Source: Anaspis maculata (Eukaryota > Arthropoda > Insecta > Coleoptera > Scraptiidae). From it: DNA of 64,000 nt. Positions within the stretch are counted from its first letter, which is position 1. Each line of letters begins with the position of its first letter. Shown here one piece after another: positions 39,052 to 53,936 of this stretch. The notes beneath the pieces are model-generated. The model was not told the origin of the DNA. It made no database searches and saw only the letters and a list, made by a program, of their open reading frames with translations. The DNA lies in the NCBI GenBank assembly GCA_949128115.1, contig CASBRS010000002.1, positions 234,001 to 298,000 on the forward strand. Reading direction: 5' to 3'. Made by a program: the position numbers and the translations under genes.

Positions 39052-40113
39052 CACGTGTCCTCAGGCTTCAACCCACGTGACTTTGGAAACGATCGGTCAC
39101 CACTTTTGAAGTTGGCAGCTACTCTTTCCAAACGCAACATCTGACGAACGAACACAAATATAGAAGAAAAGACACAATTGTTATCCAAGAAGTTCAGGTT
39201 CCAACCCACGTGACTTTCGGCTCCAACCCACGTGACTTCAGGCTTCAACCCACGTGACTTTGAAAACGATCGGTCACCACTTTTGATGTTGGCAGCTACA
39301 TGTTCCAAACGCAACATCAGACGAACGAACACAAATATAGAAGAAAAAACACAATTGGTATCCAAAAAGATCAGATTTTAACCCACGTGACCTCAGGCTT
39401 CAACCCACGTGACTTCAGGCTTCAACCCACGTGACTTTGGAAACGATCGGTAACCACTTTTGAAGTTGGCAGCTACTCTTTCCAAACGCAACATCTGACG
39501 AACGAACACAAATATAGAAGGAAAGACACAATTGGTATCCAAAAAGTTCAGGTTTTAACCCACGTGACTCTTGGCTTCAACCCACGTGTCCTCAGGCTTC
39601 AACCCACGTGACTTTGGAAACGATCGGTCACCACTTTTGAAGTTGGCAGCTACTCTTTCCAAACGCAACATCTGACGAACGAACACAAATATAGAAGAAA
39701 AGACACAATTGTTATCCAAGAAGTTCAGGTTTCAACCCACGTGACTTTTGGTTTCAACCCACGTGACTTCAGGCTTCAACCCACGTGACTTTGAAAACGA
39801 TCGGTCACCACTTTTGATGTTGGCAGCTACTTGTTCCAAACGCAACATCAGACGAACGAACACAAATATAGAAGAAAAAACACAATTGGTATCCAAAAAG
39901 ATCAGATTTTAACCCACGTGACCTCAGGCTTCAACCCACGTGACTTCAGGCTTCAACCCACGTGACTTTGGAAACGATCGGTAACCACTTTTGAAGTTGG
40001 CAGCTACTCTTTCCAAACGCAACATCTGACGAACGAACACAAATATAGAAGGAAAGACACAATTGGTATTCAAAAAGTTCAGGTTTTAACCCACGTGACT
40101 CTTGGCTTCAACC
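39052..40113 (+). repeat. Local 531-bp amplification, two extra trimers
   Basis: CACGTGTCC boxes at 39052, 39583 and 40114 are exactly 531 bp apart, which is three 177-bp units. The first trimer has CATGTTCC and CAGGTTCC variants where the second has TTGTTCC and GGTTTC, so the two are not identical copies. The third landmark starts the next long repeat. Confidence 0.87.
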
Positions 40114-43100
40114 CACGTGTCCTCAGGCTTCAACCCACGTGACTTTGGAAACGATCGGTCACCACTTTTGAAGTTGGCAGCTACTCTTTCCAAACGCAAC
40201 ATCTGACGAACGAACACAAATATAGAAGAAAAGACACAATTGTTATCCAAGAAGTTCAGGTTCCAACCCACGTGACTTTCGGCTCCAACCCACGTGACTT
40301 CAGGCTTCAACCCACGTGACTTTGAAAACGATCGGTCACCACTTTTGATGTTGGCAGCTACATGTTCCAAACGCAACATCAGACGAACGAACACAAATAT
40401 AGAAGAAAAAACACAATTGTTATCCAAAAAGTTCAGGTTTTAACCCACGTGACTTTTGGCTTCAACCCACGTGACCTCAGGCTTCAACCCACGTGACTTC
40501 AGGCTTCAACCCGTGTGACTTTGAAAACGATCGGTAACCACTTTTGAAGTTGGCAGCTACTCTTTCCAAACGCAACATCTGACAAACGAACACAAATATA
40601 GAAGAAAAGACACAATTGGTATCCAAAAAGTTCAGGTTTCAACCCACGAGACTTTTGGCTTCAACCCACGTGACCTCAGGCTTCAACCCACGTGACTTTG
40701 GAAACGATCGGTCACCACTTTTGAAGTTGGCAGCTACTCTTTCCAAACGCAACATCTGACGAACGAACACAAATATAGAAGAAAAGACACAATTGTTATC
40801 CAAGAAGTTCAGGTTTCAACCCACGTGACTTTCGGCTTCAACCCACGTGACTTCAGGCTTCAACCCACGTGACTTTGAAAACGATCGGTCACCACTTTTG
40901 ATGTTGGCAGCTACTTGTTCCAAACGCAACATCAGAAGAACGAACACAAATATTGAAGAAAAAACACAATTGGTATCCAAAAAGTTCAGGTTTTAACCCA
41001 CGTGACTTTTGGCTTCAACCCACGTGACCTCAGGCTTCAACCCACGTGACTTCAGGCTTCAACCCACGTGACTTTGAAAACGATCGGTAACCACTTTTGA
41101 AGTTGGCAGCTACTCTTTCCAAACGCAACATCTGACAAACGAACACAAATATAGAAAAAAAGACACAATTGTGATCCAAAAAGTTTAGGTTTGAACCTAT
41201 GTGACTCCATGCTCCAACCCACGTGACTTCAGGCTTCAACCCACGTGACTTTGAAAACGATCGGTAACCACTTTTGAAGTTGGCAGCTACTCTTTCCAAA
41301 TGCAACATCTGACGAACGAACACAAATATAGAAGAAAAGACACAATTGGTATCCAAAAAGTTCAGGTTTTAACCCACGTGACTTTTGGCTTCAAACCACG
41401 TGACCTCAGGCTTCAACCCACGTGATTTCAGGCTTCAACGCACGTGACTTTGAAAACGATCGGTAACCACTTTTGAAGTTGGCAGCTACTCTTTCCAAAC
41501 GCAACATCTGACAAACGAACACAAATATAGAAGAAAAGACACAATTGGTATCCAAAAAGTTCAGGTTTTAACCCACGTGACTTTTGGCTTCAACCCACGT
41601 GACTTTTGGCTTCAACCCACGTGACCTCAGGCTTCAACCCACGTGACTTTGGAAACGATCGGTCACCACTTTTGAAGTTGGCAGCTACTCTTTCCAAACG
41701 CAACATCTGACGAACGAACACAAATATAGAAGAAAAGCACAATTGTTATCCAAGAAGTTCAGGTTTCAACCCACGTGACTTTCGGCTTCAACCCACGTGA
41801 CTTCAGGCTTCAACCCACGTGACTTTGAAAACGATCGGTAACCACTTTTGAAGTTGGCAGCCACCCTTCCCAAACGCAACATCTGACGAACGAACACAAA
41901 TATGGGAAAAAAGACACAATTGTTATCCAAAAAGTTCAGGTTTGAACCCACGTGACTTCAGGCTTCAACCCACGTGACTTCAGGCTTTCACTCACGTGAC
42001 TTTCAGAACGATCGGTCACCACTTTTGATGTTGGCAGCTACTTGTTCCAAACGCAACATCTGACGAACGAACACAAATATAGAAGAAAAAACACAATTGT
42101 TATCCAAAAAGTTCAGGTTTTAACCCACGTGACTTCAGGCTTCAACCCACGTGATTTCAGGCTTCAACCCACGTGACTTCAGGCTTTAACCCACGTGACT
42201 TCAGGCTTTAACCCACGTGACTTCAGGCTTCAACCCACGTGACTTCAGGCTTCAACCCACGTGACTTTGAAAACGATCGATCACCACTTTTGATGTTGGC
42301 AGCTACTTGTTCCAAACGCAACATCAGACGAACGAACACAAATATAGAAGAAACGACACAATTGTTATTCAAAAAGTTCAGGTTTCAACCCACGTGACTT
42401 TTGGCTTCAACCCACGTGACTTCAGGCTTCAACCCACGTGACTTCAGGCTTCAACCCACGTGACTTTGGAAACGATCGGTCACCACTTTTGAAGTTGGCA
42501 GCTACTCTTTCCAAACGCAACATCTGTCGAACAAAACACAAATATAGAAGAAAAGACACAATTGTTATTCAAAAAGTTCAGGTTTCAACCCACGTGACTT
42601 TTGGCTTCAACCCACGTGACTTCAGGCTTCAACCCACGTGACTTTGAAAACGATCGGTAACCACTTTTGAAGTTGGCAGCTACTCTTTCCAAACGCAACA
42701 TCTGACGAACGAACACAAATATAGAAGAAAAGACACAATTGTTATCCAAAAAGTTCAGGTTTCAACCCACGTGACTTTTGGCTTCAACCCACGTGACTTC
42801 AGGCTTCAACCCACGTGACCTCAGGCTTCAACCCACGTGACTTTTAAAACGTTTGGTCGCCACTTTTGGAGTTGGCAGCTACTTGTTCCAAACGCAACAT
42901 CTGACGAACGAACACAAAAATAGAAGGAAAGACACAATTGTTATCCAAAAAGTTTAGGTTTCAATCCACGTGACTTCAGGCTCCAACCCACGTGACTTCA
43001 GGCTCTCACCCACGTGACTTTCAAAACGATCGGTCACCACTTTTGATGTTGGCAGCTACTTGTTCCAAACGCAACATCTGACGAACGAACACAAATATAG

Positions 43101-44602
43101 AAGAAATAACACAATTTTCATCAAAAAAGTCAGGTTTTAACCCACGTGACTTCAGGCTTCAACCCACGTGACTTCAGGCTTCAACCCACGTGACCTTGAA
43201 AACGATCGGTCACCCATTTTGAAGTTGGCAGCTACTCTTTCTAAACGCAACATCTGACGAACGAACACAAATATAGAAGAAAAGACACAATTGTTATCCA
43301 AAAAGTTCAGTTTTCGAACCACGTGACTTTTAGCTTCAACACACGTGACTTCAGGCTTCAACCCACGTGACTCCAGGCGTCAACCCACGTGACTTTGAAA
43401 ACGATCGGTAACCACTTTTAAAGTTGGCAGCTACTCTTTCCAAACGCAACATCTGACGAACGAACACAAATATAGAAGAAAAGACACAATTGGTATCCAA
43501 AAAGTTCAGGTTTTAACCCACGTGACTTTTGGCTTCAACCCACGTGACTTCAGGCTTCAACCCACGTGACTTTGAAAACGATCGGTCACCACTTTTGATG
43601 TTGGCAGCTACTTGTTCCAAACGCAACATCAGACGAACGAACACAAATATAGAAGAAAAAACACAATTGGTATCCAAAAAGATCAGATTTTAACCCACGT
43701 GACCTCAGGCTTCAACCCACGAGACTTCAGGCTTCAACCCACGTGACTTTGAAAACGATCGGTAACCACTTTTGAAGTTGGCAGCTACTCTTTCCAAACG
43801 CAACATCTGACAAACGAACACAAATATAGAAAAAAAGACACAATTGTTATCCAAGAAGTTCAGGTTTCAACCCACGTGACTTTTGGTTTCAACCCACGTG
43901 ACTTCAGGCTTCAACCCACGTGACTTTGAAAACGATCGGTCACCACTTTTGATGTTGGCAGCTACTTGTTCCAAACGCAACATCAGACGAACGATCACAA
44001 ATATAGAAGAAAAAACACAATTGGTATCCAAAAAGATCAGATTTTAACCCACGTGACCTCAGGCTTCAACCCACGTGACTTCAGGCTTCAACCCACGTGA
44101 CCTTGAAAACGATCGGTCACCACTTTTGAAGTTGGCAGCTACTCTTTCCAAACGCAACATCTGACGAACGAACACAAATATAGAAGAAAAGACACAATTG
44201 TTATCCAAGAAGTTCAGGTTTCAACCCACGTGACTTTTGGTTTCAACCCACGTGACTTCAGGCTTCAACCCACGTGACTTTGAAAACGATCGGTCACCAC
44301 TTTTGATGTTGGCAGCTACTTGTTCCAAACGCAACATCAGACGAACGAACACAAATATAGAAGAAAAAACACAATTGGTATCCAAAAAGATCAGATTTTA
44401 ACCCACGTGACCTCAGGCTTCAACCCACGTGACTTCAGGCTTCAACCCACGTGACTTTGGAAACGATCGGTAACCACTTTTGAAGTTGGCAGCTACTCTT
44501 TCCAAACGCAACATCTGACGAACGAACACAAATATAGAAGGAAAGACACAATTGGTATCCAAAAAGTTCAGGTTTTAACCCACGTGACTCTTGGCTTCAA
44601 CC
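40114..44602 (+). repeat. HOR-R copy 4, 4,489 bp
   Basis: Closest to copy 1 at 28281. It shares the extra box (near 41572-41640), the GCTCC box variant, and the absence of the ACCTCTGG unit. It is 22 bp longer than copy 1 because copy 1 lost one box near 31505 (the box before GACTCCAGGCG). Confidence 0.86.
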
Positions 44603-47600
44603 CACGTGTCCTCAGGCTTCAACCCACGTGACTTTGGAAACGATCGGTCACCACTTTTGAAGTTGGCAGCTACTCTTTCCAAACGCAACATCTGACGAAC
44701 GAACACAAATATAGAAGAAAAGACACAATTGTTATCCAAGAAGTTCAGGTTCCAACCCACGTGACTTTCGGCTTCAACCCACGTGACTTCAGGCTTCAAC
44801 CCACGTGACTTTGAAAACGATCGGTCACCACTTTTGATGTTGGCAGCTACATGTTCCAAACGCAACATCAGACGAACGAACACAAATATAGAAGAAAAAA
44901 CACAATTGTTATCCAAAAAGTTCAGGTTTTAACCCACGTGACTTTTGGCTTCAACCCACGTGACCTCAGGCTTCAACCCACGTGACTTCAGGCTTCAACC
45001 CACGTGACTTTGAAAACGATCGGTCACCACTTTTGATGTTGGCAGCTACTTGTTCCAAACGCAACATCAGAAGAACGAACACAAATATTGAAGAAAAAAC
45101 ACAATTGGTATCCAAAAAGTTCAGGATTTAACCCACGTGACTTTTGGCTTCAACCCACGTGACCTCAGGCTTCAACCCACGTGACTTCAGGCTTCAACCC
45201 ACGTGACTTTGAAAACGATCGGTAACCACTTTTGAAGTTGGCAGCTACTCTTTCCAAACGCAACATCTGACAAACGAACACAAATATAGAAAAAAAGACA
45301 CAATTGTGATCCAAAAAAATAAGGTTTGAACCCATGTGACTCCATGCTCCAACCCACGTGACTTCAGGCTTCAACCCACGTGACTTTGAAAACGATCGGT
45401 AACCACTTTTGAAGTTGGCAGCTACTCTTTCCAAATGCAACATCTGACGAACGAACACAAATATAGAAGGAAAGACACAATTGGTATCCAAAAAAATCAG
45501 GTTTTAACCCACGTGACTTGAGGCTTCAAACCACGTGACCTCAGGCTTCAACCCACGTGATTTCAGGCTTCAACGCACGTGACTTTGAAAACGATCGGTA
45601 ACCACTTTTGGAGTTGGCAGCTACTCTTTCCAAACGCAACATCTGACAAACGAACACAAATATAGAAGAAAAGACACAATTGGTATCCAAAAAGTTCAGG
45701 TTTTAACCCACGTGACTTTTGGCTTCAACCCACGTGACCTCAGGCTTCAACCCACGTGACTTTGGAAACGATCGGTCACCACTTTTGAAGTTGGCAGCTA
45801 CTCTTTCCAAACGCAACATCTGACGAACGAACACAAATATAGAAGAAAAGCACAATTGTTATCCAAGAAGTTCAGGTTTCAACCCACGTGACTTTCGGCT
45901 TCAACCCACGTGACTTCAGGCTTCAACCCACGTGACTTTGAAAACGATCGGTAACCACTTTTGAAGTTGGCAGCCACCGTTCCCAAACGCAACATCTGAC
46001 GAACGAACACAAATATGGGAAAAAAGACACAATTGTTATCCAAAAAGTTCAGGTTTGAACCCACGTGACTTCAGGCTTCAACCCACGTGACTTCAGGCTT
46101 TCACTCACGTGACTTTCAGAACGATCGGTCACCACTTTTGATGTTGGCAGCTACTTGTTCCAAACGCAACATCTGACGAACGAACACAAATATAGAAGAA
46201 AAAACACAATTGTTATCCAAAAAGTTCAGGTTTTAACCCACGTGACTTCAGGCTTCAACCCACGTGATTTCAGGCTTCAACCCACGTGACTTCAGGCTTT
46301 AACCCACGTGACTTCAGGCTTTAACCCACGTGACTTCAGGCTTCAACCCACGTGACTTCAGGCTTCAACCCACGTGACTTTGAAAACGATCGATCACCAC
46401 TTTTGATGTTGGCAGCTACTTGTTCCAAACGCAACATCAGACGAACGAACACAAATATAGAAGAAACGACACAATTGTTATTCAAAAAGTTCAGGTTTCA
46501 ACCCACGTGACTTTTGGCTTCAACCCACGTGACTTCAGGCTTCAACCCACGTGACTTCAGGCTTCAACCCACGTGACTTTGGAAACGATCGGTCACCACT
46601 TTTGAAGTTGGCAGCTACTCTTTCCAAACGCAACATCTGTCGAACAAAACACAAATATAGAAGAAAAGACACAATTGTTATTCAAAAAGTTCAGGTTTCA
46701 ACCCACGTGACTTTTGGCTTCAACCCACGTGACTTCAGGCTTCAACCCACGTGACTTTGAAAACGATCGGTAACCACTTTTGAAGTTGGCAGCTACTCTT
46801 TCCAAACGCATCATCTGACGAACGAACACAAATATAGAAGAAAAGACACAATTGTTATCCAAAAAGTTCAGGTTTCAACCCACGTGACTTTTGGCTTCAA
46901 CCCACGTGACTTCAGGCTTCAACCCACGTGACCTCAGGCTTCAACCCACGTGACTTTTAAAACGTTTGGTCGCCACTTTTGGAGTTGGCAGCTACTTGTT
47001 CCAAACGCAACATCTGACGAACGAACACAAAAATAGAAGAAAAGACACAATTGTTATCCAAAAAGTTTAGGTTTCAATCCACGTGACTTCAGGCTCCAAC
47101 CCACGTGACTTCAGGCTCTCACCCACGTGACTTTCAAAACGATCGGTCACCACTTTTGATGTTGGCAGCTACTTGTTCCAAACGCAACATCTGACGAACG
47201 AACACAAATATAGAAGAAATAACACAATTTTCATCAAAAAAGTCAGGTTTTAACCCACGTGACTTCAGGCTTCAACCCACGTGACTTCAGGCTTCAACCC
47301 ACGTGACCTTGAAAACGATCGGTCACCCATTTTGAAGTTGGCAGCTACTCTTTCTAAACGCAACATCTGACGAACGAACACAAATATAGAAGAAAAGACA
47401 CAATTGTTATCCAAAAAGTTCAGTTTTCGAACCACGTGACTTTTAGCTTCAACACACGTGACTTCAGGCTTCAACCCACGTGACTCCAGGCGTCAACCCA
47501 CGTGACTTTGAAAACGATCGGTAACCACTTTTAAAGTTGGCAGCTACTCTTTCCAAACGCAACATCTGACGAACGAACACAAATATAGAAGAAAAGACAC

Positions 47601-49092
47601 AATTGGTATCCAAAAAGTTCAGGTTTTAACCCACGTGACTTTTGGCTTCAAACCACGTGACCTCTGGCTTCAACCCACGTGACTTCAGGCTTCAACCCAC
47701 GTGACTTTGAAAACGATCGGTCACCACTTTTGAAGTTGGCAGCTACTCTTTCCAAACGCAACATCTGTCGAACAAAACACAAATATAGAAGAAAATACAC
47801 AATTGTTATCCAAAAAGTTCAGGTTTCAACCCACGTGACTTTTGGCTTCAACCCACGTGACTTCAGGCTTCAACCCACGTGACTTTGAAAACGATCGGTA
47901 ACCACTTTTGAAGTTGGCAGCTACTCTTTCTGAACGCAACATCTGACGAACGAACACAAATATAGAAAAAAAGACACAATTGTTATCCAAAAAGTTCAGA
48001 TTTGAGCCCACGTGACTTCAGGCTCCAACCCACGTGACTTCAGGCTTTCACCCACGTGACTTTTAAAACGATCGGTCACCACTTTTGATGTTGGCAGCTA
48101 CTTGTTCCAAACGCAACATCTGACGAACGAACACAAATATAGAAGGAAAAACACAATTGTTATCCAAAAAGTTCAGGTTTTAACCCACGTGACTTCAGGC
48201 TTCAACCCACGTGACTTCAGGCTTCAACCCACGTGACTTTGAAAACGATCGGTAACCACTTTTGAAGTTGGCAGCTACTCTTTCCAAACGCAACATCTGA
48301 CAAACGAACACAAATATAGAAAAAAAGACACAATTGTTATCCAAGAAGTTCAGGTTTCAACCCACGTGACTTTTGGTTTCAACCCACGTGACTTCAGGCT
48401 TCAACCCACGTGACTTTGAAAACGATCGGTCACCACTTTTGATGTTGGCAGCTACTTGTTCCAAACGCAACATCAGACGAACGAACACAAATATAGAAGA
48501 AAAAACACAATTGGTATCCAAAAAGATCAGATTTTAACCCACGTGACCTCAGGCTTCAACCCACGTGACTTCAGGCTTCAACCCACGTGACTTTGAAAAC
48601 GATCGGTCACCACTTTTGAAGTTGGCAGCTACTCTTTCCAAACGCAACATCTGACGAACGAACACAAATATAGAAGAAGAGACACAATTGTTATCCAAGA
48701 AGTTCAGGTTTCAACCCACGTGACTTTTGGTTTCAACCCACGTGACTTCAGGCTTCAACCCACGTGACTTTTAAGACGATCGGTCACCACTTTTGATGTT
48801 GGCAGCTACTTGTTCCAAACGCAACATCAGACGAACGAACACAAATATAGAAGAAAAAACACAATTGGTATCCAAAAAGATCAGATTTTAACCCACGTGA
48901 CCTCAGGCTTCAACCCACGTGACTTCAGGCTTCAACCCACGTGACTTTGGAAACGATCGGTAACCACTTTTGAAGTTGGCAGCTACTCTTTCCAAACGCA
49001 ACATCTGACGAACGAACACAAATATAGAAAAAAAGACACAATTGGTATCCAAAAAGTTCAGGTTTTAACCCACGTGACTCTTGGCTTCAACC
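44603..49092 (+). repeat. HOR-R copy 5, 4,490 bp
   Basis: Closest to copy 2 at 32748, with shared private variants (CCAAAAAAATAAGG, CCACCGTTCCC). It lacks 354 bp (two units) present in copy 2 between the CACGTGTCC box and the CAATTGTGATCC unit. The ACCTCTGG landmark is at 47660. Confidence 0.86.
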
Positions 49093-52000
49093 CACGTGTC
49101 CTCAGGCTTCAACCCACGTGACTTTGGAAACGATCGGTCACCACTTTTGAAGTTGGCAGCTACTCTTTCCAAACGCAACATCTGACGAACGAACACAAAT
49201 ATAGAAGAAAAGACACAATTGTTATCCAAGAAGTTCAGGTTCCAACCCACGTGACTTTCGGCTTCAACCCACGTGACTTCAGGCTTCAACCCACGTGACT
49301 TTGAAAACGATCGGTCACCACTTTTGATGTTGGCAGCTACATGTTCCAAACGCAACATCAGACGAACGAACACAAATATAGAAGAAAAAACACAATTGTT
49401 ATCCAAAAAGTTCAGGTTTTAACCCACGTGACTTTTGGCTTCAACCCACGTGACCTCAGGCTTCAACCCACGTGACTTCAGGCTTCAACCCGTGTGACTT
49501 TGAAAACGATCGGTAACCACTTTTGAAGTTGGCAGCTACTCTTTCCAAACGCAACATCTGACAAACGAACACAAATATAGAAGAAAAGACACAATTGGTA
49601 TCCAAAAAGTTCAGGTTTCAACCCACGTGACTTTTGGCTTCAACCCACGTGACCTCAGGCTTCAACCCACGTGACTTTGGAAACGATCGGTCACCACTTT
49701 TGAAGTTGGCAGCTACTCTTTCCAAACGCAACATCTGACGAACGAACACAAATATAGAAGAAAAGACACAATTGTTATCCAAGAAGTTCAGGTTTCAACC
49801 CACGTGACTTTCGGCTTCAACCCACGTGACTTCAGGCTTCAACCCACGTGACTTTGAAAACGATCGGTCACCACTTTTGATGTTGGCAGCTACTTGTTCC
49901 AAACGCAACATCAGAAGAACGAACACAAATATTGAAGAAAAAACACAATTGGTATCCAAAAAGTTCAGGATTTAACCCACGTGACTTTTGGCTTCAACCC
50001 ACGTGACCTCAGGCTTCAACCCACGTGACTTCAGGCTTCAACCCACGTGACTTTGAAAACGATCGGTAACCACTTTTGAAGTTGGCAGCTACTCTTTCCA
50101 AACGCAACATCTGACAAACGAACACAAATATAGAAAAAAAGACACAATTGTGATCCAAAAAAATAAGGTTTGAACCCATGTGACTCCATGCTCCAACCCA
50201 CGTGACTTCAGGCTTCAACCCACGTGACTTTGAAAACGATCGGTAACCACTTTTGAAGTTGGCAGCTACTCTTTCCAAATGCAACATCTGACGAACGAAC
50301 ACAAATATAGAAGGAAAGACACAATTGGTATCCAAAAAAATCAGGTTTTAACCCACGTGACTTGAGGCTTCAAACCACGTGACCTCAGGCTTCAACCCAC
50401 GTGATTTCAGGCTTCAACGCACGTGACTTTGAAAACGATCGGTAACCACTTTTGGAGTTGGCAGCTACTCTTTCCAAACGCAACATCTGACAAACGAACA
50501 CAAATATAGAAGAAAAGACACAATTGGTATCCAAAAAGTTCAGGTTTTAACCCACGTGACTTTTGGCTTCAACCCACGTGACCTCAGGCTTCAACCCACG
50601 TGACTTTGGAAACGATCGGTCACCACTTTTGAAGTTGGCAGCTACTCTTTCCAAACGCAACATCTGACGAACGAACACAAATATAGAAGAAAAGCACAAT
50701 TGTTATCCAAGAAGTTCAGGTTTCAACCCACGTGACTTTCGGCTTCAACCCACGTGACTTCAGGCTTCAACCCACGTGACTTTGAAAACGATCGGTAACC
50801 ACTTTTGAAGTTGGCAGCCACCCTTCCCAAACGCAACATCTGACGAACGAACACAAATATGGGAAAAAAGACACAATTGTTATCCAAAAAGTTCAGGTTT
50901 GAACCCACGTGACTTCAGGCTTCAACCCACGTGACTTCAGGCTTTCACTCACGTGACTTTCAGAACGATCGGTCACCACTTTTGATGTTGGCAGCTACTT
51001 GTTCCAAACGCAACATCTGACGAACGAACACAAATATAGAAGAAAAAACACAATTGTTATCCAAAAAGTTCAGGTTTTAACCCACGTGACTTCAGGCTTC
51101 AACCCACGTGATTTCAGGCTTCAACCCACGTGACTTCAGGCTTTAACCCACGTGACTTCAGGCTTTAACCCACGTGACTTCAGGCTTCAACCCACGTGAC
51201 TTCAGGCTTCAACCCACGTGACTTTGAAAACGATCGATCACCACTTTTGATGTTGGCAGCTACTTGTTCCAAACGCAACATCAGACGAACGAACACAAAT
51301 ATAGAAGAAACGACACAATTGTTATTCAAAAAGTTCAGGTTTCAACCCACGTGACTTTTGGCTTCAACCCACGTGACTTCAGGCTTCAACCCACGTGACT
51401 TCAGGCTTCAACCCACGTGACTTTGGAAACGATCGGTCACCACTTTTGAAGTTGGCAGCTACTCTTTCCAAACGCAACATCTGTCGAACAAAACACAAAT
51501 ATAGAAGAAAAGACACAATTGTTATTCAAAAAGTTCAGGTTTCAACCCACGTGACTTTTGGCTTCAACCCACGTGACTTCAGGCTTCAACCCACGTGACT
51601 TTGAAAACGATCGGTAACCACTTTTGAAGTTGGCAGCTACTCTTTCCAAACGCAACATCTGACGAACGAACACAAATATAGAAGAAAAGACACAATTGTT
51701 ATCCAAAAAGTTCAGGTTTCAACCCACGTGACTTTTGGCTTCAACCCACGTGACTTCAGGCTTCAACCCACGTGACCTCAGGCTTCAACCCACGTGACTT
51801 TTAAAACGTTTGGTCGCCACTTTTGGAGTTGGCAGCTACTTGTTCCAAACGCAACATCTGACGAACGAACACAAAAATAGAAGAAAAGACACAATTGTTA
51901 TCCAAAAAGTTTAGGTTTCAATCCACGTGACTTCAGGCTCCAACCCACGTGACTTCAGGCTCTCACCCACGTGACTTTCAAAACGATCGGTCACCACTTT

Positions 52001-53936
52001 TGATGTTGGCAGCTACTTGTTCCAAACGCAACATCTGACGAACGAACACAAATATAGAAGAAATAACACAATTTTCATCAAAAAAGTCAGGTTTTAACCC
52101 ACGTGACTTCAGGCTTCAACCCACGTGACTTCAGGCTTCAACCCACGTGACCTTGAAAACGATCGGTCACCCATTTTGAAGTTGGCAGCTACTCTTTCTA
52201 AACGCAACATCTGACGAACGAACACAAATATAGAAGAAAAGACACAATTGTTATCCAAAAAGTTCAGTTTTCGAACCACGTGACTTTTAGCTTCAACACA
52301 CGTGACTTCAGGCTTCAACCCACGTGACTCCAGGCGTCAACCCACGTGACTTTGAAAACGATCGGTAACCACTTTTAAAGTTGGCAGCTACTCTTTCCAA
52401 ACGCAACATCTGACGAACGAACACAAATATAGAAGAAAAGACACAATTGGTATCCAAAAAGTTCAGGTTTTAACCCACGTGACTTTTGGCTTCAAACCAC
52501 GTGACCTCTGGCTTCAACCCACGTGACTTCAGGCTTCAACCCACGTGACTTTGAAAACGATCGGTCACCACTTTTGAAGTTGGCAGCTACTCTTTCCAAA
52601 CGCAACATCTGTCGAACAAAACACAAATATAGAAGAAAAGACACAATTGTTATCCAAAAAGTTCAGGTTTCAACCCACGTGACTTTTGGCTTCAACCCAC
52701 GTGACTTCAGGCTTCAACCCACGTGACTTTGAAAACGATCGGTAACCACTTTTGAAGTTGGCAGCTACTCTTTCTGAACGCAACATCTGACGAACGAACA
52801 CAAATATAGAAAAAAAGACACAATTGTTATCCAAAAAGTTCAGATTTGAGCCCACGTGACTTCAGGCTCCAACCCACGTGACTTCAGGCTTTCACCCACG
52901 TGACTTTTAAAACGATCGGTCACCACTTTTGATGTTGGCAGCTACTTGTTCCAAACGCAACATCTGACGAACGAACACAAATATAGAAGGAAAAACACAA
53001 TTGTTATCCAAAAAGTTCAGGTTTTAACCCACGTGACTTCAGGCTTCAACCCACGTGACTTCAGGCTTCAACCCACGTGACTTTGAAAACGATCGGTAAC
53101 CACTTTTGAAGTTGGCAGCTACTCTTTCCAAACGCAACATCTGACAAACGAACACAAATATAGAAAAAAAGACACAATTGTTATCCAAGAAGTTCAGGTT
53201 TCAACCCACGTGACTTTTGGTTTCAACCCACGTGACTTCAGGCTTCAACCCACGTGACTTTGAAAACGATCGGTCACCACTTTTGATGTTGGCAGCTACT
53301 TGTTCCAAACGCAACATCAGACGAACGAACACAAATATAGAAGAAAAAACACAATTGGTATCCAAAAAGATCAGATTTTAACCCACGTGACCTCAGGCTT
53401 CAACCCACGTGACTTCAGGCTTCAACCCACGTGACTTTGAAAACGATCGGTCACCACTTTTGAAGTTGGCAGCTACTCTTTCCAAACGCAACATCTGACG
53501 AACGAACACAAATATAGAAGAAGAGACACAATTGTTATCCAAGAAGTTCAGGTTTCAACCCACGTGACTTTTGGTTTCAACCCACGTGACTTCAGGCTTC
53601 AACCCACGTGACTTTTAAAACGATCGGTCACCACTTTTGATGTTGGCAGCTACTTGTTCCAAACGCAACATCAGACGAACGAACACAAATATAGAAGAAA
53701 AAACACAATTGGTATCCAAAAAGATCAGATTTTAACCCACGTGACCTCAGGCTTCAACCCACGTGACTTCAGGCTTCAACCCACGTGACTTTGGAAACGA
53801 TCGGTAACCACTTTTGAAGTTGGCAGCTACTCTTTCCAAACGCAACATCTGACGAACGAACACAAATATAGAAAAAAAGACACAATTGGTATCCAAAAAG
53901 TTCAGGTTTTAACCCACGTGACTCTTGGCTTCAACC
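49093..53936 (+). repeat. HOR-R copy 6, 4,844 bp (26 units)
   Basis: I counted 26 CGATCG-type landmarks between 49126 and 53970. The seven-box cluster is at 51083-51220, the AACGTTTGG core variant near 51802 and ACCTCTGG at 52504. This is the reference full-length right-type repeat. It retains the 1-nt-shorter GAAAAGCACAATTG near 50692 seen in copies 1, 2, 4 and 5. Confidence 0.9.
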
